DNA from: an uncultured Acidimicrobiales bacterium
Lineage (GTDB): Bacteria; Actinomycetota; Acidimicrobiia; Acidimicrobiales; SZUA-35
Assembly (NCBI GenBank): GCA_938021675.1
Contig: CALIFY010000031.1
Span: 1-60,239 of the forward strand
Reading direction: 5' to 3'
Length of the DNA: 60,239 nucleotides
Shown: positions 1-8,259 of the stretch, piece after piece
Layout: each line of letters begins with the position of its first letter
Numbering within the stretch: the first letter of the stretch is position 1
Translations under genes and position numbers: made by a program
Notes under the pieces: model-generated
The model's database searches: none
Seen by the model: only the letters and a program-made list of their open reading frames with translations
What the model was told of the DNA's origin: nothing

Positions 1-1047
1 GTTCGGTCGGAACTCGAAACGGTAACCGAGGCCGAGCGCAGCCAGAAGATTCAACCGGAAGTTGACTGGACGTTTCGCAGTTTCGCTCGGGTTGCGAAGC
101 CGGTACTCGCCGTCGTGGCCGGCTTCGGCCTACTCGGATACTCCATCGGAATGGTGTTCGGTGGCACCCACGTCGCGCAGGCCGAATTCGTGTACACGCT
201 CGACGAGTCGATACCCGATGGCTTTCTTCGAGAAGACCGGCGGATCCTCACCCAGCTCGTGACGTTCGAGAGTGACGCCGTCTTGGCCCCCGTCGCCGAC
301 GATTTCAGTCTGTCCGTCGATCAGCTCCGAGCAAAGACGAACGTTGAGATACTTGAGCTGTCAGAAGTGCTCCGCCTCGACGTGTCCGACGATGACCCCG
401 CACAGGCTCTCGCTATCAACCAGGCCGTCGTCGATCAATACCTGCAGGTGACCTTGGCCGCCGAACCAGCCGGATCGGGTCGAGAGCTGGAGGCACAGAG
501 AGAAGACGTCTTGGATCGCCTCGACGACGCTCGAACAGACCAGCGGCAACTCCAGCAGCGGGACCTAGAACTTGAACTACGGCAACAGCAACTCGAACGG
601 ACGGTAGACCAACAGAACCTCCGGGTCGATCGGCTCCAGGATTCGATCGATGGCGCTATCGCCGATGGCGCATCGGCCATCAGCCGGTCGTCGCTCAGCA
701 CCAGCTTGGCCGAGGTCCAACAGGAACTCGACATCGTGGAGGCCGAACTCGTTCAGGTCCGAGCCGACCGGCTCGACTTGGCCGTCGGCGACACCGCAGA
801 TGCCGGCCGCAACGCTGAACTGGAACGGCTGGAATCGATGCTGACCACCATCGATTCCGAACTTTCGAAACGAGAACTCGCACCGCTTGTCGCCTCGCCG
901 CTGCGATCGCTCGGCGACGAGATCGTTGTCGAGCGGTCAAGACACCTGACCGGGATGCAAGGTCTCGCCCTCGGATTGATGGCATCCGTGCCGGTGGCCG
1001 CGTTGGCCGCATACCGCTCCCGTACTCGCCAGCGGTGGAATGGCTGA
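1..1047 (+). CDS. Wzz-like polysaccharide chain-length/export protein (5' partial)
   Basis: The frame is open from the first base, so the start lies outside the window and 348 residues are visible. A hydrophobic segment at about residues 31-53 is followed by an extracellular region dominated by Gln/Arg/Leu/Glu-rich coiled coil (about residues 150-215 and 235-285), then a second hydrophobic segment near the C-terminus (about 312-336) ending in a basic tail. Two membrane segments flanking a coiled coil is the architecture of Wzz/polysaccharide co-polymerases, which set chain length in Wzy-dependent polymer export. No tyrosine-kinase domain follows. The stop overlaps the next gene by 8 bases, and the neighbours (flippase, polymerase, transferases) support the role. 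The family call rests on topology and context, not on a catalytic motif. Confidence 0.7.
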   Translation, partial: VRSELETVTEAERSQKIQPEVDWTFRSFARVAKPVLAVVAGFGLLGYSIGMVFGGTHVAQAEFVYTLDESIPDGFLREDRRILTQLVTFESDAVLAPVADDFSLSVDQLRAKTNVEILELSEVLRLDVSDDDPAQALAINQAVVDQYLQVTLAAEPAGSGRELEAQREDVLDRLDDARTDQRQLQQRDLELELRQQQLERTVDQQNLRVDRLQDSIDGAIADGASAISRSSLSTSLAEVQQELDIVEAELVQVRADRLDLAVGDTADAGRNAELERLESMLTTIDSELSKRELAPLVASPLRSLGDEIVVERSRHLTGMQGLALGLMASVPVAALAAYRSRTRQRWNG

Positions 1048-2725
1048 AACGGCCACCGGCCAAGGCCGACGGCAGCAGGCGGACTCCATCGCTGTCGTAG
1101 CGGTTGAACGGCACCAGCCGTCGGTCGCCGACGATGCGCAGGGAAGCGGGTTGATAGGCGACTCAGCCCGCATCGCCATCGCCTCGGCCCTAAGCCGAAT
1201 CACCGGCTTGGCCCGAATCATGGTTTCCGCTGCCGTGCTCGGGCCAACGGTGCTCGGCGACCTGTTCGTCGCCGTCAACGTGCTCCCCCTCGTGCTCTAC
1301 GACGTATTGGCCGGGTCGGCCATCTCATCGGTCCTCGTGCCCCCTCTCGTTCGGTACCTGCGAGCCGGCGACCGCGCCGCGGCCGGTCGCCTGGCCGCCA
1401 ACTCGCTGGGCGTCATCGTCGTCTCCATGGCCGTAGTGGCCGGCATTGCCGTAGCGGCCAGGTCGGTCATCGCCGGGGTGCTGACGTCCGGCGTCGACGA
1501 CGCCCTCCGGTCGGATGCGATGGCGACTGCCGCCCTGTTGGCCGCGGTGATACTCCCCCAGTTGGTCCTCTACGCGGCGATCGGCGTCTTCGTTTCGGTC
1601 CAACATGCCAACCGCAACTTCCTACTCCCTTCGGTGGCACCGGTCATTGAGAATCTGGGGCTGGTAGCCACCGTCGTCATCGTGTTCCTCCGATTCGGTC
1701 GGGGGTGGGAGGTAGACACCGCCCCCCGTGATCTCATGTTGCTACTGGCTCTCGGGTCCGGGTGTTCGGTCGCAGCCCATGCAATCGTCCAATACGCCGG
1801 TGCCCGTCGATCCGCTGGTCGGTCGCTTAGACCATCGCTGCACTGGCGGCACCCAGACCTCATCGCGCTGGCCCGACCGACCGCCGATTCGTTCATCTGG
1901 TCAAGCGTCATCGCCGCCCGCCAATTCGCGCTCGTGGTAGCGGCCGGGTTCGCCGGCGCCGGCGGCGTTCAAGCCTTCCAGCTCGCCATGCTCGCCTACT
2001 TCGTGCCGCTGGCTCTCATCGGCCGACCGATCGCATCAGCCGCACTCCCTCGCCTCGTCGGTACCGACCGCTCCCAACAGCTGAGCAAGAGCACAAGATT
2101 GGGATACCGGCGGGCGGTACGCCTGGCGTCCTGGCTGGCCGTCCCGGCCGGATTGGGCCTGCTCGTCATGTCTCGTCCGCTGGCCACAGTGGTCGCCCGC
2201 GGTGACTTCGCCGACCCGGCGGCAGTCACCTTGATCACCGCAGCGTTAGCCGGTCTGGCCATCGGAGCGGCGTCCGAAGCGTTGTTCGAAGTGGCCAGGC
2301 AGACATCGATGGCCAGTGGTTCGGCGGTCGCCCTTCGGCGATCGACCCTCGTCCGGGCTGTGGTGTCGATCGTCGGGATTCCGGTGACGGTCGCCGCCCT
2401 CGACGGGCCGGCCCTGCTCGTCGGGCTCGGCCTCGTCGTCACCGTTTCCGACCTGACGGCCCTACTCACCATTCACCGCCCGCTCCGAGCAACACGCTCA
2501 GTCGATGCCGACCCCCGGCACTGGCCCCGGCTCCTACTCTCGGCCATCGTCGCCGCCGGTCCGACGATCCTGATCGATCGAGCCGCCACTGACTGGTCGG
2601 CAGCAAGCCGGGTGGCGGTCTCCAGCGTCGTGCTTGTCGGACTGTTCGCCGCCTCGGCCTGGGTTACGACCGATCAGGGCCGGCTGCTCAGCGTCCTCGA
2701 AAACGAACCAGGAACTTCGGAATGA
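1040..2725 (+). CDS. MurJ/MviN-type lipid-linked oligosaccharide flippase (Wzx role)
   Basis: The product is 561 residues with about 13-14 hydrophobic segments. After a polar N-terminus of about 35 residues comes a MurJ/MviN-like start (ALSRITGLARIMVSAAVLG) and the region LADLFVAVN-like 'LGDLFVAVNVLPLVLYDVL', typical of the MOP-superfamily MurJ branch. MurJ flips lipid II. Here, placed between a Wzz-like gene and a Wzy polymerase, the likelier substrate is an undecaprenyl-linked exopolysaccharide repeat unit. The ATG lies inside the end of the upstream gene (8-base overlap), and its stop overlaps the next start in an ATGA, so translation is probably coupled. A role in peptidoglycan synthesis cannot be excluded from sequence alone. 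Confidence 0.8.
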   Translation: MAETATGQGRRQQADSIAVVAVERHQPSVADDAQGSGLIGDSARIAIASALSRITGLARIMVSAAVLGPTVLGDLFVAVNVLPLVLYDVLAGSAISSVLVPPLVRYLRAGDRAAAGRLAANSLGVIVVSMAVVAGIAVAARSVIAGVLTSGVDDALRSDAMATAALLAAVILPQLVLYAAIGVFVSVQHANRNFLLPSVAPVIENLGLVATVVIVFLRFGRGWEVDTAPRDLMLLLALGSGCSVAAHAIVQYAGARRSAGRSLRPSLHWRHPDLIALARPTADSFIWSSVIAARQFALVVAAGFAGAGGVQAFQLAMLAYFVPLALIGRPIASAALPRLVGTDRSQQLSKSTRLGYRRAVRLASWLAVPAGLGLLVMSRPLATVVARGDFADPAAVTLITAALAGLAIGAASEALFEVARQTSMASGSAVALRRSTLVRAVVSIVGIPVTVAALDGPALLVGLGLVVTVSDLTALLTIHRPLRATRSVDADPRHWPRLLLSAIVAAGPTILIDRAATDWSAASRVAVSSVVLVGLFAASAWVTTDQGRLLSVLENEPGTSE

Positions 2726-5196
2726 CCGCCTTCGTGCTCCCCCAGCAACCGATGACCGTCGCAACGGCTGGCGCCGGTCGAGCCACTTCGCTGACGCCAT
2801 CGAACCCAGCCGTTGCTCTTGTCGCCCTTTATGTGGCCCTCATGCCATTGGTTGCCGGCATCCCGAGAGGAACGCCGGTACCTCTGCTGCGACCGAGCGA
2901 GCTGCTGTTACTCATAGCCGGCGGGGCGGCGGCTGCGACGGCGATAGGCCCGGCCATCGACGGCGCCCGCTGGCGACTACGGATCGGCCCGGTCGAATGG
3001 TCGATGCTCGGGCTGGTCATCACCGGTTCTGTCATTCCAGTGCTTTGGGTGATCGCCCGGACCGGCACCATCGGTGGCGGCGACACACTGGCCGCCTTCC
3101 CATTCGTAAAGTACGCCGCCTTGTTTCTCCTGGTCCGGCTGTCGGTCCGGACCATCGACGACGTACTGTTCGTCCGCCGGGCGGTTATCACCTCCGGACT
3201 CGTCATCGCCGGCCTCGCCGTAGCTCAAGCGCTCGGGGTTGGACCGATCATCGACGTGCTCGGCCAGTTCTTCGTGAGCAACGCCGAGGACGTCGTCGAC
3301 GGGGGTCGGGCCACCACCACGATCGGTTCGTCGATCGCCACCGGCGCCTACCTCAGCCTGTCCGCAGCTACCTCGCTCTCGGCCGCGCTCTCGGCCGCGC
3401 TGAACTCGACCAGCGACAACATCGGTACCATATGCCGATGGGCGCTCATCACCGCGGCACTGGTGGTTGGAGCGTTGGCCAGCGGACAGGCGGGCACCAT
3501 AGTGGCGCTGGCCGTGGCGTTGATCGTTGTCGCTATCGGCCACCGACGGTTGGGCGCCGTCACCGCAACCGCCGTTCCCGTCGGCCTTCTGGCCATGCTG
3601 GCCTTGTGGCCCGTGGTCGCCGCCCGGCTGGCAGACGTCGACCGCGGCACCGGTCTCCCATCGAGCTGGTTGGTCCGCTGGAACAACGTGTCCACCCTGT
3701 ACTTTCCCGATCTGGCCGACTGGGGTTGGGTCCTCGGCGTCGGTCCGGACACCACCCGAACCCCGCCAGATGTCTGGCGCCAAATCGTCTATTTGGAGAG
3801 CGGTTACCTGTGGCTCCTGTGGGTCGGAGGAATCCCATTACTCATAGCCGCTGGATATTTCTTGTGGACGGCCTGGCGCCAGATCGGCTCGACCACCGCG
3901 GTGACCGGCGACCACGACCGAGCGTGGCTGGCGATGCGGGTCACGGCCCGAGCGGCGGTGGCCATGATGGTGGCGCTGACGATCATCGATCCCCACCTGA
4001 CGCTGCGGGCGAGCGCCGACCTGTTCTACGTGCTGGTTGCCGTCGGGCTCACGGGCCACGGCCTGGCCAGGCGGGCACCGAGCACCGTCGACGGGTGGCG
4101 GGACCGACTCGGCGCGTCGCTCACCATCGACTCGACAGACCGGATGGTCATCGCCGACGTACCGGTCGAGGCCCGACCGGCGATCGACTCTCCCGCTGGC
4201 GACGCGCCGGAAGCATCGCTTCTCCTCGCGGTGACGCGGTCCGGTAGAACGGTCGCTTCGACCAGACTCGATCTGAACCGCCGCCGCCAACAACTCCACG
4301 GTCAACTGGCGAACCCCATCTCTTCGACCGACCCGCACGCTGCCGCTCTGACGTGGCGGTCGATTGCCCTCTGCGCGACCTCGCTCCGTCTGGCTTCGCT
4401 GACCGACGCGACCGGCGATCGGTTCGACCGACCCGACATACGACGAGCGGGGCGCCTCGCCGACCAGCTCTGCGCCTACGACCGCAACGCCGCCGGCAAG
4501 GCCGTCGACCGGCTCACCATCGAGGACCAGACCACCCCATGGCGACAGCAAACGAGCGGCTATCCGGCCGTCCGGCTGGAGACCGACATGACCATCCCAC
4601 GATGGAAACGGGCGTCCGATGTGGTGCTCGGTGCGGTCGCTCTCGTCCTCGCCGCGCCGGTCATGGCCACCGCCGCGTTGTTGGTCCGCCGGTCGGGGGC
4701 CGGCCCGGTCATCTACCGCCAGCTCAGGATCGGAAGCGGTGGCCTCCCGTTCCAAATCAACAAGTTCCGCACGATGTATCTCGGCAACGACGACAGCGCC
4801 ATGCGAGAACAAAACCGGCGGGAGTTACGTGGCGAATCCGGCGCGGCCAAAGAGGCGGGCGACGCCAGAATTACCCCCATCGGTCGACACCTACGCCGCC
4901 TCTCGCTCGACGAGCTGCCGCAGCTCGTCAACGTGCTTCGAGGTGAAATGTCGCTGGTCGGGCCCCGCCCGTCACTGCTGTGGGAGGTCGAATTGTTCGA
5001 ACCGACGTACCGAAAGCGACTACGAGCCAGACCAGGGCTCACCGGGCTCTGGCAGGTAAGCGGTCGAGCCGACGTCTCGATGAGCGAGATGCTGATCCTC
5101 GACCTCGACTATTTGGAACGCATCGGCCCCACGGTCGATCTTCACTGTTTGGTCGGCACGGCCACCTCGGTCCTGTCGGGACGGGGGGCACGATGA
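2722..5196 (+). CDS. Fusion of O-antigen polymerase/ligase-like domain with a polyprenyl-phosphate sugar transferase
   Basis: This 824-residue protein has three parts. Residues 1 to about 450 form about 10-12 membrane segments with the look of Wzy/O-antigen ligase proteins. Residues about 455-622 are a soluble linker of no recognised family. Residues 623-824 are a complete bacterial sugar transferase (PF02397/WbaP-type): a membrane segment after RWKRASDVVLG, then INKFRTM, LSLDELPQLVNVLRGEMSLV, GPRP and ARPGLTGLWQVSGR. The transferase would load the first sugar-phosphate onto undecaprenyl phosphate, and the Wzy part would polymerise or ligate the repeat unit. Start ATG overlaps the upstream stop (ATGA), and the stop overlaps the next start. 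An in-frame ATG at 4588, six bases after GGAG, sits exactly where a free-standing transferase would begin. Confidence 0.88.
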   Translation: MTAFVLPQQPMTVATAGAGRATSLTPSNPAVALVALYVALMPLVAGIPRGTPVPLLRPSELLLLIAGGAAAATAIGPAIDGARWRLRIGPVEWSMLGLVITGSVIPVLWVIARTGTIGGGDTLAAFPFVKYAALFLLVRLSVRTIDDVLFVRRAVITSGLVIAGLAVAQALGVGPIIDVLGQFFVSNAEDVVDGGRATTTIGSSIATGAYLSLSAATSLSAALSAALNSTSDNIGTICRWALITAALVVGALASGQAGTIVALAVALIVVAIGHRRLGAVTATAVPVGLLAMLALWPVVAARLADVDRGTGLPSSWLVRWNNVSTLYFPDLADWGWVLGVGPDTTRTPPDVWRQIVYLESGYLWLLWVGGIPLLIAAGYFLWTAWRQIGSTTAVTGDHDRAWLAMRVTARAAVAMMVALTIIDPHLTLRASADLFYVLVAVGLTGHGLARRAPSTVDGWRDRLGASLTIDSTDRMVIADVPVEARPAIDSPAGDAPEASLLLAVTRSGRTVASTRLDLNRRRQQLHGQLANPISSTDPHAAALTWRSIALCATSLRLASLTDATGDRFDRPDIRRAGRLADQLCAYDRNAAGKAVDRLTIEDQTTPWRQQTSGYPAVRLETDMTIPRWKRASDVVLGAVALVLAAPVMATAALLVRRSGAGPVIYRQLRIGSGGLPFQINKFRTMYLGNDDSAMREQNRRELRGESGAAKEAGDARITPIGRHLRRLSLDELPQLVNVLRGEMSLVGPRPSLLWEVELFEPTYRKRLRARPGLTGLWQVSGRADVSMSEMLILDLDYLERIGPTVDLHCLVGTATSVLSGRGAR
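4578..4590 (+). promoter_or_regulatory. Possible internal ribosome binding site and start inside the Wzy-transferase fusion
   Basis: GGAG at 4578-4581 is followed after six bases by ATG at 4588-4590, in frame with the fusion. Translation from here would give a 202-residue protein starting MTIPRWKRASD, the usual N-terminal form of short PF02397 sugar transferases. Whether it is used is inference; an in-frame ATG with an SD-like string also arises by chance. Confidence 0.35.
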
Positions 5197-6140
5197 AGAC
5201 AAAGAAGGCTGAGACCACGGCATTCGTGGCCACGATCGGGGGTCATATCAGGGAGCTGGTTGAGCTTGCCAAAAGGATCCCAGCCGACGGCCCGACCGTG
5301 TGGATCACCAACGACAGCCCGCAGACCCGCGACCTCCTGGCCGATCGAGACACCATCTTTGTCCCGTTCGTCGCTGAGCGAGATGTTGCCGGTGTGCTCC
5401 GATCGACCCTGGATGCCCGACGGTTGTATCAGGTCAACGGCGTCGGCCGGGTCATTAGCACCGGCTCGGCCATCGCCCTCGGATACCTTCCGGTTGCCGC
5501 CGCCCTCGGCATCGAGGCTCACTACATCGAGAGTTCAACCCGCATTCGCAATCCATCGGTGACCGGGCGGCTCCTCGCCCGCACCCCGGGGGTTCGCTGC
5601 TGGTGGCAATACGGCGACACCCCGCCCAGATTCCAACGAGGTGCCGGGGTCTACGACCGCTACCGGTCGGTCGAACAGGACGGACCGACCTCGATTCGCC
5701 GGATGGTGGTGACGGTCGGTACGACCGACCGTGACTTCCGTCGGCTCATCGAACGATTGACAACGATCGTTCCGACCGGGACCGACGTCTTGTGGCAGAC
5801 CGGGGCCAGCGATGTTACGGGGCTCGGAATCGATGGGCGCCCGATGGTGCCCGCCTCGGAGCTCGCAGCCGCCGTTGCCGAGGCCGACGTTGTCGTAAGC
5901 CACGCCGGGACCGGTTCGTTGGCTCTGGCGCTCGACGCCGGTCATGCCCCGTTGTTCATCCCTCGGAGATCGACCTACGACGAACAGATAGACGACCATC
6001 AGATCGAGCTTGCGGACTGGGCCGCCGAAGCAGGGTTGGCCATATCGGTTGAGGCCGACCAGATCGAGTATCACCACCTCGAAGCGGCCGCTCGGAAACG
6101 GATTATGACATCACCAGTAGGAGAGTTGGTACTGCAATGA
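5193..6140 (+). CDS. Alg14/Alg13-type (PssD-PssE-like) fused glycosyltransferase
   Basis: The product is 315 residues. The N-terminal half (GGHIRELVELAKRI) resembles the Alg14/PssD membrane-anchoring subunit. The C-terminal half has the Alg13/GT28 nucleotide-sugar binding signature VVSHAGTGSLALALDAG, followed by IPRR and an EQIDDHQ segment. In many bacteria these are two proteins (PssD/EpsE, PssE/EpsF) that together add a sugar to a polyprenyl-linked acceptor; here they form one chain. I chose the ATG at 5193 because it overlaps the upstream stop by ATGA and yields a normal N-terminus. The frame is open further upstream, but that part lies within the sugar transferase gene. Sugar specificity cannot be read from the sequence. 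Confidence 0.82.
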   Translation: MKTKKAETTAFVATIGGHIRELVELAKRIPADGPTVWITNDSPQTRDLLADRDTIFVPFVAERDVAGVLRSTLDARRLYQVNGVGRVISTGSAIALGYLPVAAALGIEAHYIESSTRIRNPSVTGRLLARTPGVRCWWQYGDTPPRFQRGAGVYDRYRSVEQDGPTSIRRMVVTVGTTDRDFRRLIERLTTIVPTGTDVLWQTGASDVTGLGIDGRPMVPASELAAAVAEADVVVSHAGTGSLALALDAGHAPLFIPRRSTYDEQIDDHQIELADWAAEAGLAISVEADQIEYHHLEAAARKRIMTSPVGELVLQ

Positions 6141-7273
6141 CCTCACACGAGCCCGTGGCCCCCAACATGGCGTTGGCGCCAGCTTCGAACGATCACTCCC
6201 CCGATCGCTCCCCCGATCACTATTACCCGGATCGGGATCCGAAGAACCGGGCGGCGATCAAAGCAGCGCGCCATCTCTCGGCGGTTCCGGCCGCGCCCGA
6301 AACCGATCGGGGAACCGTCACCCTATTCAACGGTGCCCGGTGGCGAGAAGCGGTCGAGGCAAGTTTTGACGTCACGATACGGTGCTTCACCCCGACCTCT
6401 GACCCCGATGGGCATGCCTACTACTCGCTGGTGTCGGACATCCGCGGCGATCGAGTCGTATGCACTCCGTTCAGCGACGTCTGCGACCCACTTCTTTCTG
6501 CAGCGGGGTGGCGAGAATTCGCCGCCCACCTCAGATCGTTCGAGCTTCCGACGACAATCCGGCCGTTCACCAACCCAGCGGCGGTGGCCGACGACTCCTT
6601 CGAGGTCCGTCGCGAGCTGCTCTGGCACGGCATCGACCTCACCGGTGGGGCCGAGGCCATCTGGGACGGACTCAAAACCAAACTGCGGACATCGATCCGT
6701 CGAGCCGACAAGTCTGGTATTTCGCTGCGTTGGTCGACCGAGCCGGCCGACGTCGAGGTCTTCCACCGGATGCATGTCAACCTCCGAAAGTCGAAATACC
6801 GGTTGCTCGCCCAACCCCTGTCGTTCTTCATGAACCTGAAGGACGGGTTCGGCGACGACATGGCGTTACTGATCGCTGAACAGCACGGTTCGCCCCTGGC
6901 GGCAATGATCTTCTTCGTCAGCGAAGACGTCTGCTACTACAAGTTCAGCGCCTCTTACCCGGCCAAATACCGACCGAACGCTGCCATGATCATGGAGGCC
7001 TGCCGGCAGGGCGCCGATCGCGGTGTCAACTTGCTCGACATGGGACGAAGCGACATCGAACAGACCGGTCTCGTGCAATTTAAGCAGCAGTTTGGCTCAA
7101 TCGAGCGACCGTTGACGACGCTGCACTATTCGCCGGCCAACGGAGCCGACAACCATCGGGGGGCTGCGGTAAGCCAAACCCTTGGCGACATGACTCAGCT
7201 ACTCACCGATCCGACCGTTCCAGACGAGGTAACCGCCGAAGCCGGCCGTTTGCTGTACCGGTACTTCTCTTGA
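6137..7273 (+). CDS. FemAB/GNAT-fold acyltransferase (BioF2-like, PF13480 type)
   Basis: The product is 378 residues. A variable polar N-terminus of about 60 residues precedes two GNAT-like halves. The second contains LKTKLRTSIRRADKSG, HVNLRKSKYRLLAQP, SPLAAMIFFVSEDVCYYKFSA and NLLDMGRSDIEQTGLVQFK, the conserved layout of FemAB-type and PEP-CTERM/XrtA-associated acyltransferases found in polysaccharide clusters. It overlaps the upstream glycosyltransferase by ATGA and is the last gene of the cassette. It likely adds an aminoacyl or acyl group to the polymer or its lipid-linked precursor. The acyl donor is not predictable here. Confidence 0.75.
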   Translation: MTSHEPVAPNMALAPASNDHSPDRSPDHYYPDRDPKNRAAIKAARHLSAVPAAPETDRGTVTLFNGARWREAVEASFDVTIRCFTPTSDPDGHAYYSLVSDIRGDRVVCTPFSDVCDPLLSAAGWREFAAHLRSFELPTTIRPFTNPAAVADDSFEVRRELLWHGIDLTGGAEAIWDGLKTKLRTSIRRADKSGISLRWSTEPADVEVFHRMHVNLRKSKYRLLAQPLSFFMNLKDGFGDDMALLIAEQHGSPLAAMIFFVSEDVCYYKFSASYPAKYRPNAAMIMEACRQGADRGVNLLDMGRSDIEQTGLVQFKQQFGSIERPLTTLHYSPANGADNHRGAAVSQTLGDMTQLLTDPTVPDEVTAEAGRLLYRYFS

Positions 7274-7304
7274 TGGTCCGTCCGACCAAGGACTCGCCGA
7301 CGGT

Positions 7305-8171
7305 CTAGCTGACGTAGCTTTCCCACGTCCGTTCTTCGAGGTGGAATCGAACTTCCCCGACGTACTCGTTGGCCGGAGTATCCCACCACCGGCCGGAGAA
7401 CCAGGCGCCGACGCAGCCGAACTCGTCGCCGATTTCGTATGGAAGGTCACCCTCGACGTTGAGCCACACCATCGATCCCTCAAAACAGGCCCGCAGCCAC
7501 GCCATGGCGTAGTCGACACCGTAGGCACTCGATTCGATTGTCGATGGATAGGTCCCTCGGTGGACGGTACCTTTCACCTGAAGCAACCCGTAGCTTTGGG
7601 GGCACGGGGCATCGAGCCCAATCAGATCGCAAAGCTGACCATCGTCCGTCTCGTCTCCAGCACGGCTTGACCGCCACGAGCTCTCGGTCACCGCCCTGGC
7701 TTTCGTGACGTCCTCATCAAAGCCCCATTTGCAGGCACCCCACCGGAGGATCTGTTCGGTGGTGCCAGCAAAGTCCCCGGTGATTCGAGGGGCCAATGCA
7801 TCGTTCCAAAAGGAGTCCGCACCGTCGATCTCCACCGGAGGAATGGTGACGACAGTGCTGTTCATGGTGTTGTTTTCCGGTCGGTTCTCGGTCGACGGTT
7901 CATCGGTCACCAACTGAGCGCACCGTTCACCATCGGGCAACGCACTTCCCGGGGGCAACGTTTCGAAGTAGACCTCCGGTATCGAGGATGTCTCTGCGAT
8001 TGTCGAATCGGCATCGTCGGTGGTTGTCGCCGTGGTCGAATCATCCGATGGTGTCGATACCGAAGTTGAGCCGGCCGCGGTCGGCTCCGATCCTTGGCTG
8101 GCTGCACCGGAGGTGCATGCAGCGAGAAGCAGCATCATGGTCATGATGGTCGGGCGAAAACGATGACCCAC
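7305..8171 (-). CDS. Lipoprotein with lysozyme/lytic-transglycosylase-like domain
   Basis: I chose the GTG at 8171, which gives 288 residues and a short signal peptide ending in the lipobox LLAAC. The longer open frame upstream runs into the neighbouring gene. After a Ser/Thr-rich linker of about 80 residues, the C-terminal domain has the SLT-like pair VTESSW (candidate catalytic Glu) and SYGLLQVKG, plus a conserved Trp-rich end (WFSGRWW). Such proteins cleave or bind peptidoglycan at the outer face of the membrane. Four Cys in the domain could form disulfides. It is tail-to-tail with the polysaccharide cassette and lies downstream of the PspC/LiaF-like gene on the same strand, which suggests envelope maintenance. 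Confidence 0.68.
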   Translation of the reverse strand: MGHRFRPTIMTMMLLLAACTSGAASQGSEPTAAGSTSVSTPSDDSTTATTTDDADSTIAETSSIPEVYFETLPPGSALPDGERCAQLVTDEPSTENRPENNTMNSTVVTIPPVEIDGADSFWNDALAPRITGDFAGTTEQILRWGACKWGFDEDVTKARAVTESSWRSSRAGDETDDGQLCDLIGLDAPCPQSYGLLQVKGTVHRGTYPSTIESSAYGVDYAMAWLRACFEGSMVWLNVEGDLPYEIGDEFGCVGAWFSGRWWDTPANEYVGEVRFHLEERTWESYVS

Positions 8172-8259
8172 ACAACGTTGATCGGCAACCCGTGGCCTGC
8201 AATGAATGAACCGACACCCGGCCAGTGGAGCACACCGGGGTCCCGACGGGACGATCCGG

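Noticed and set aside
2634-4247. 537-residue open frame overlapping the Wzy fusion in another frame
   Set aside because: Composition is dominated by Arg, Pro, Gly and His, typical of a shifted frame of GC-rich DNA, and it lies wholly over genes with clear domains.
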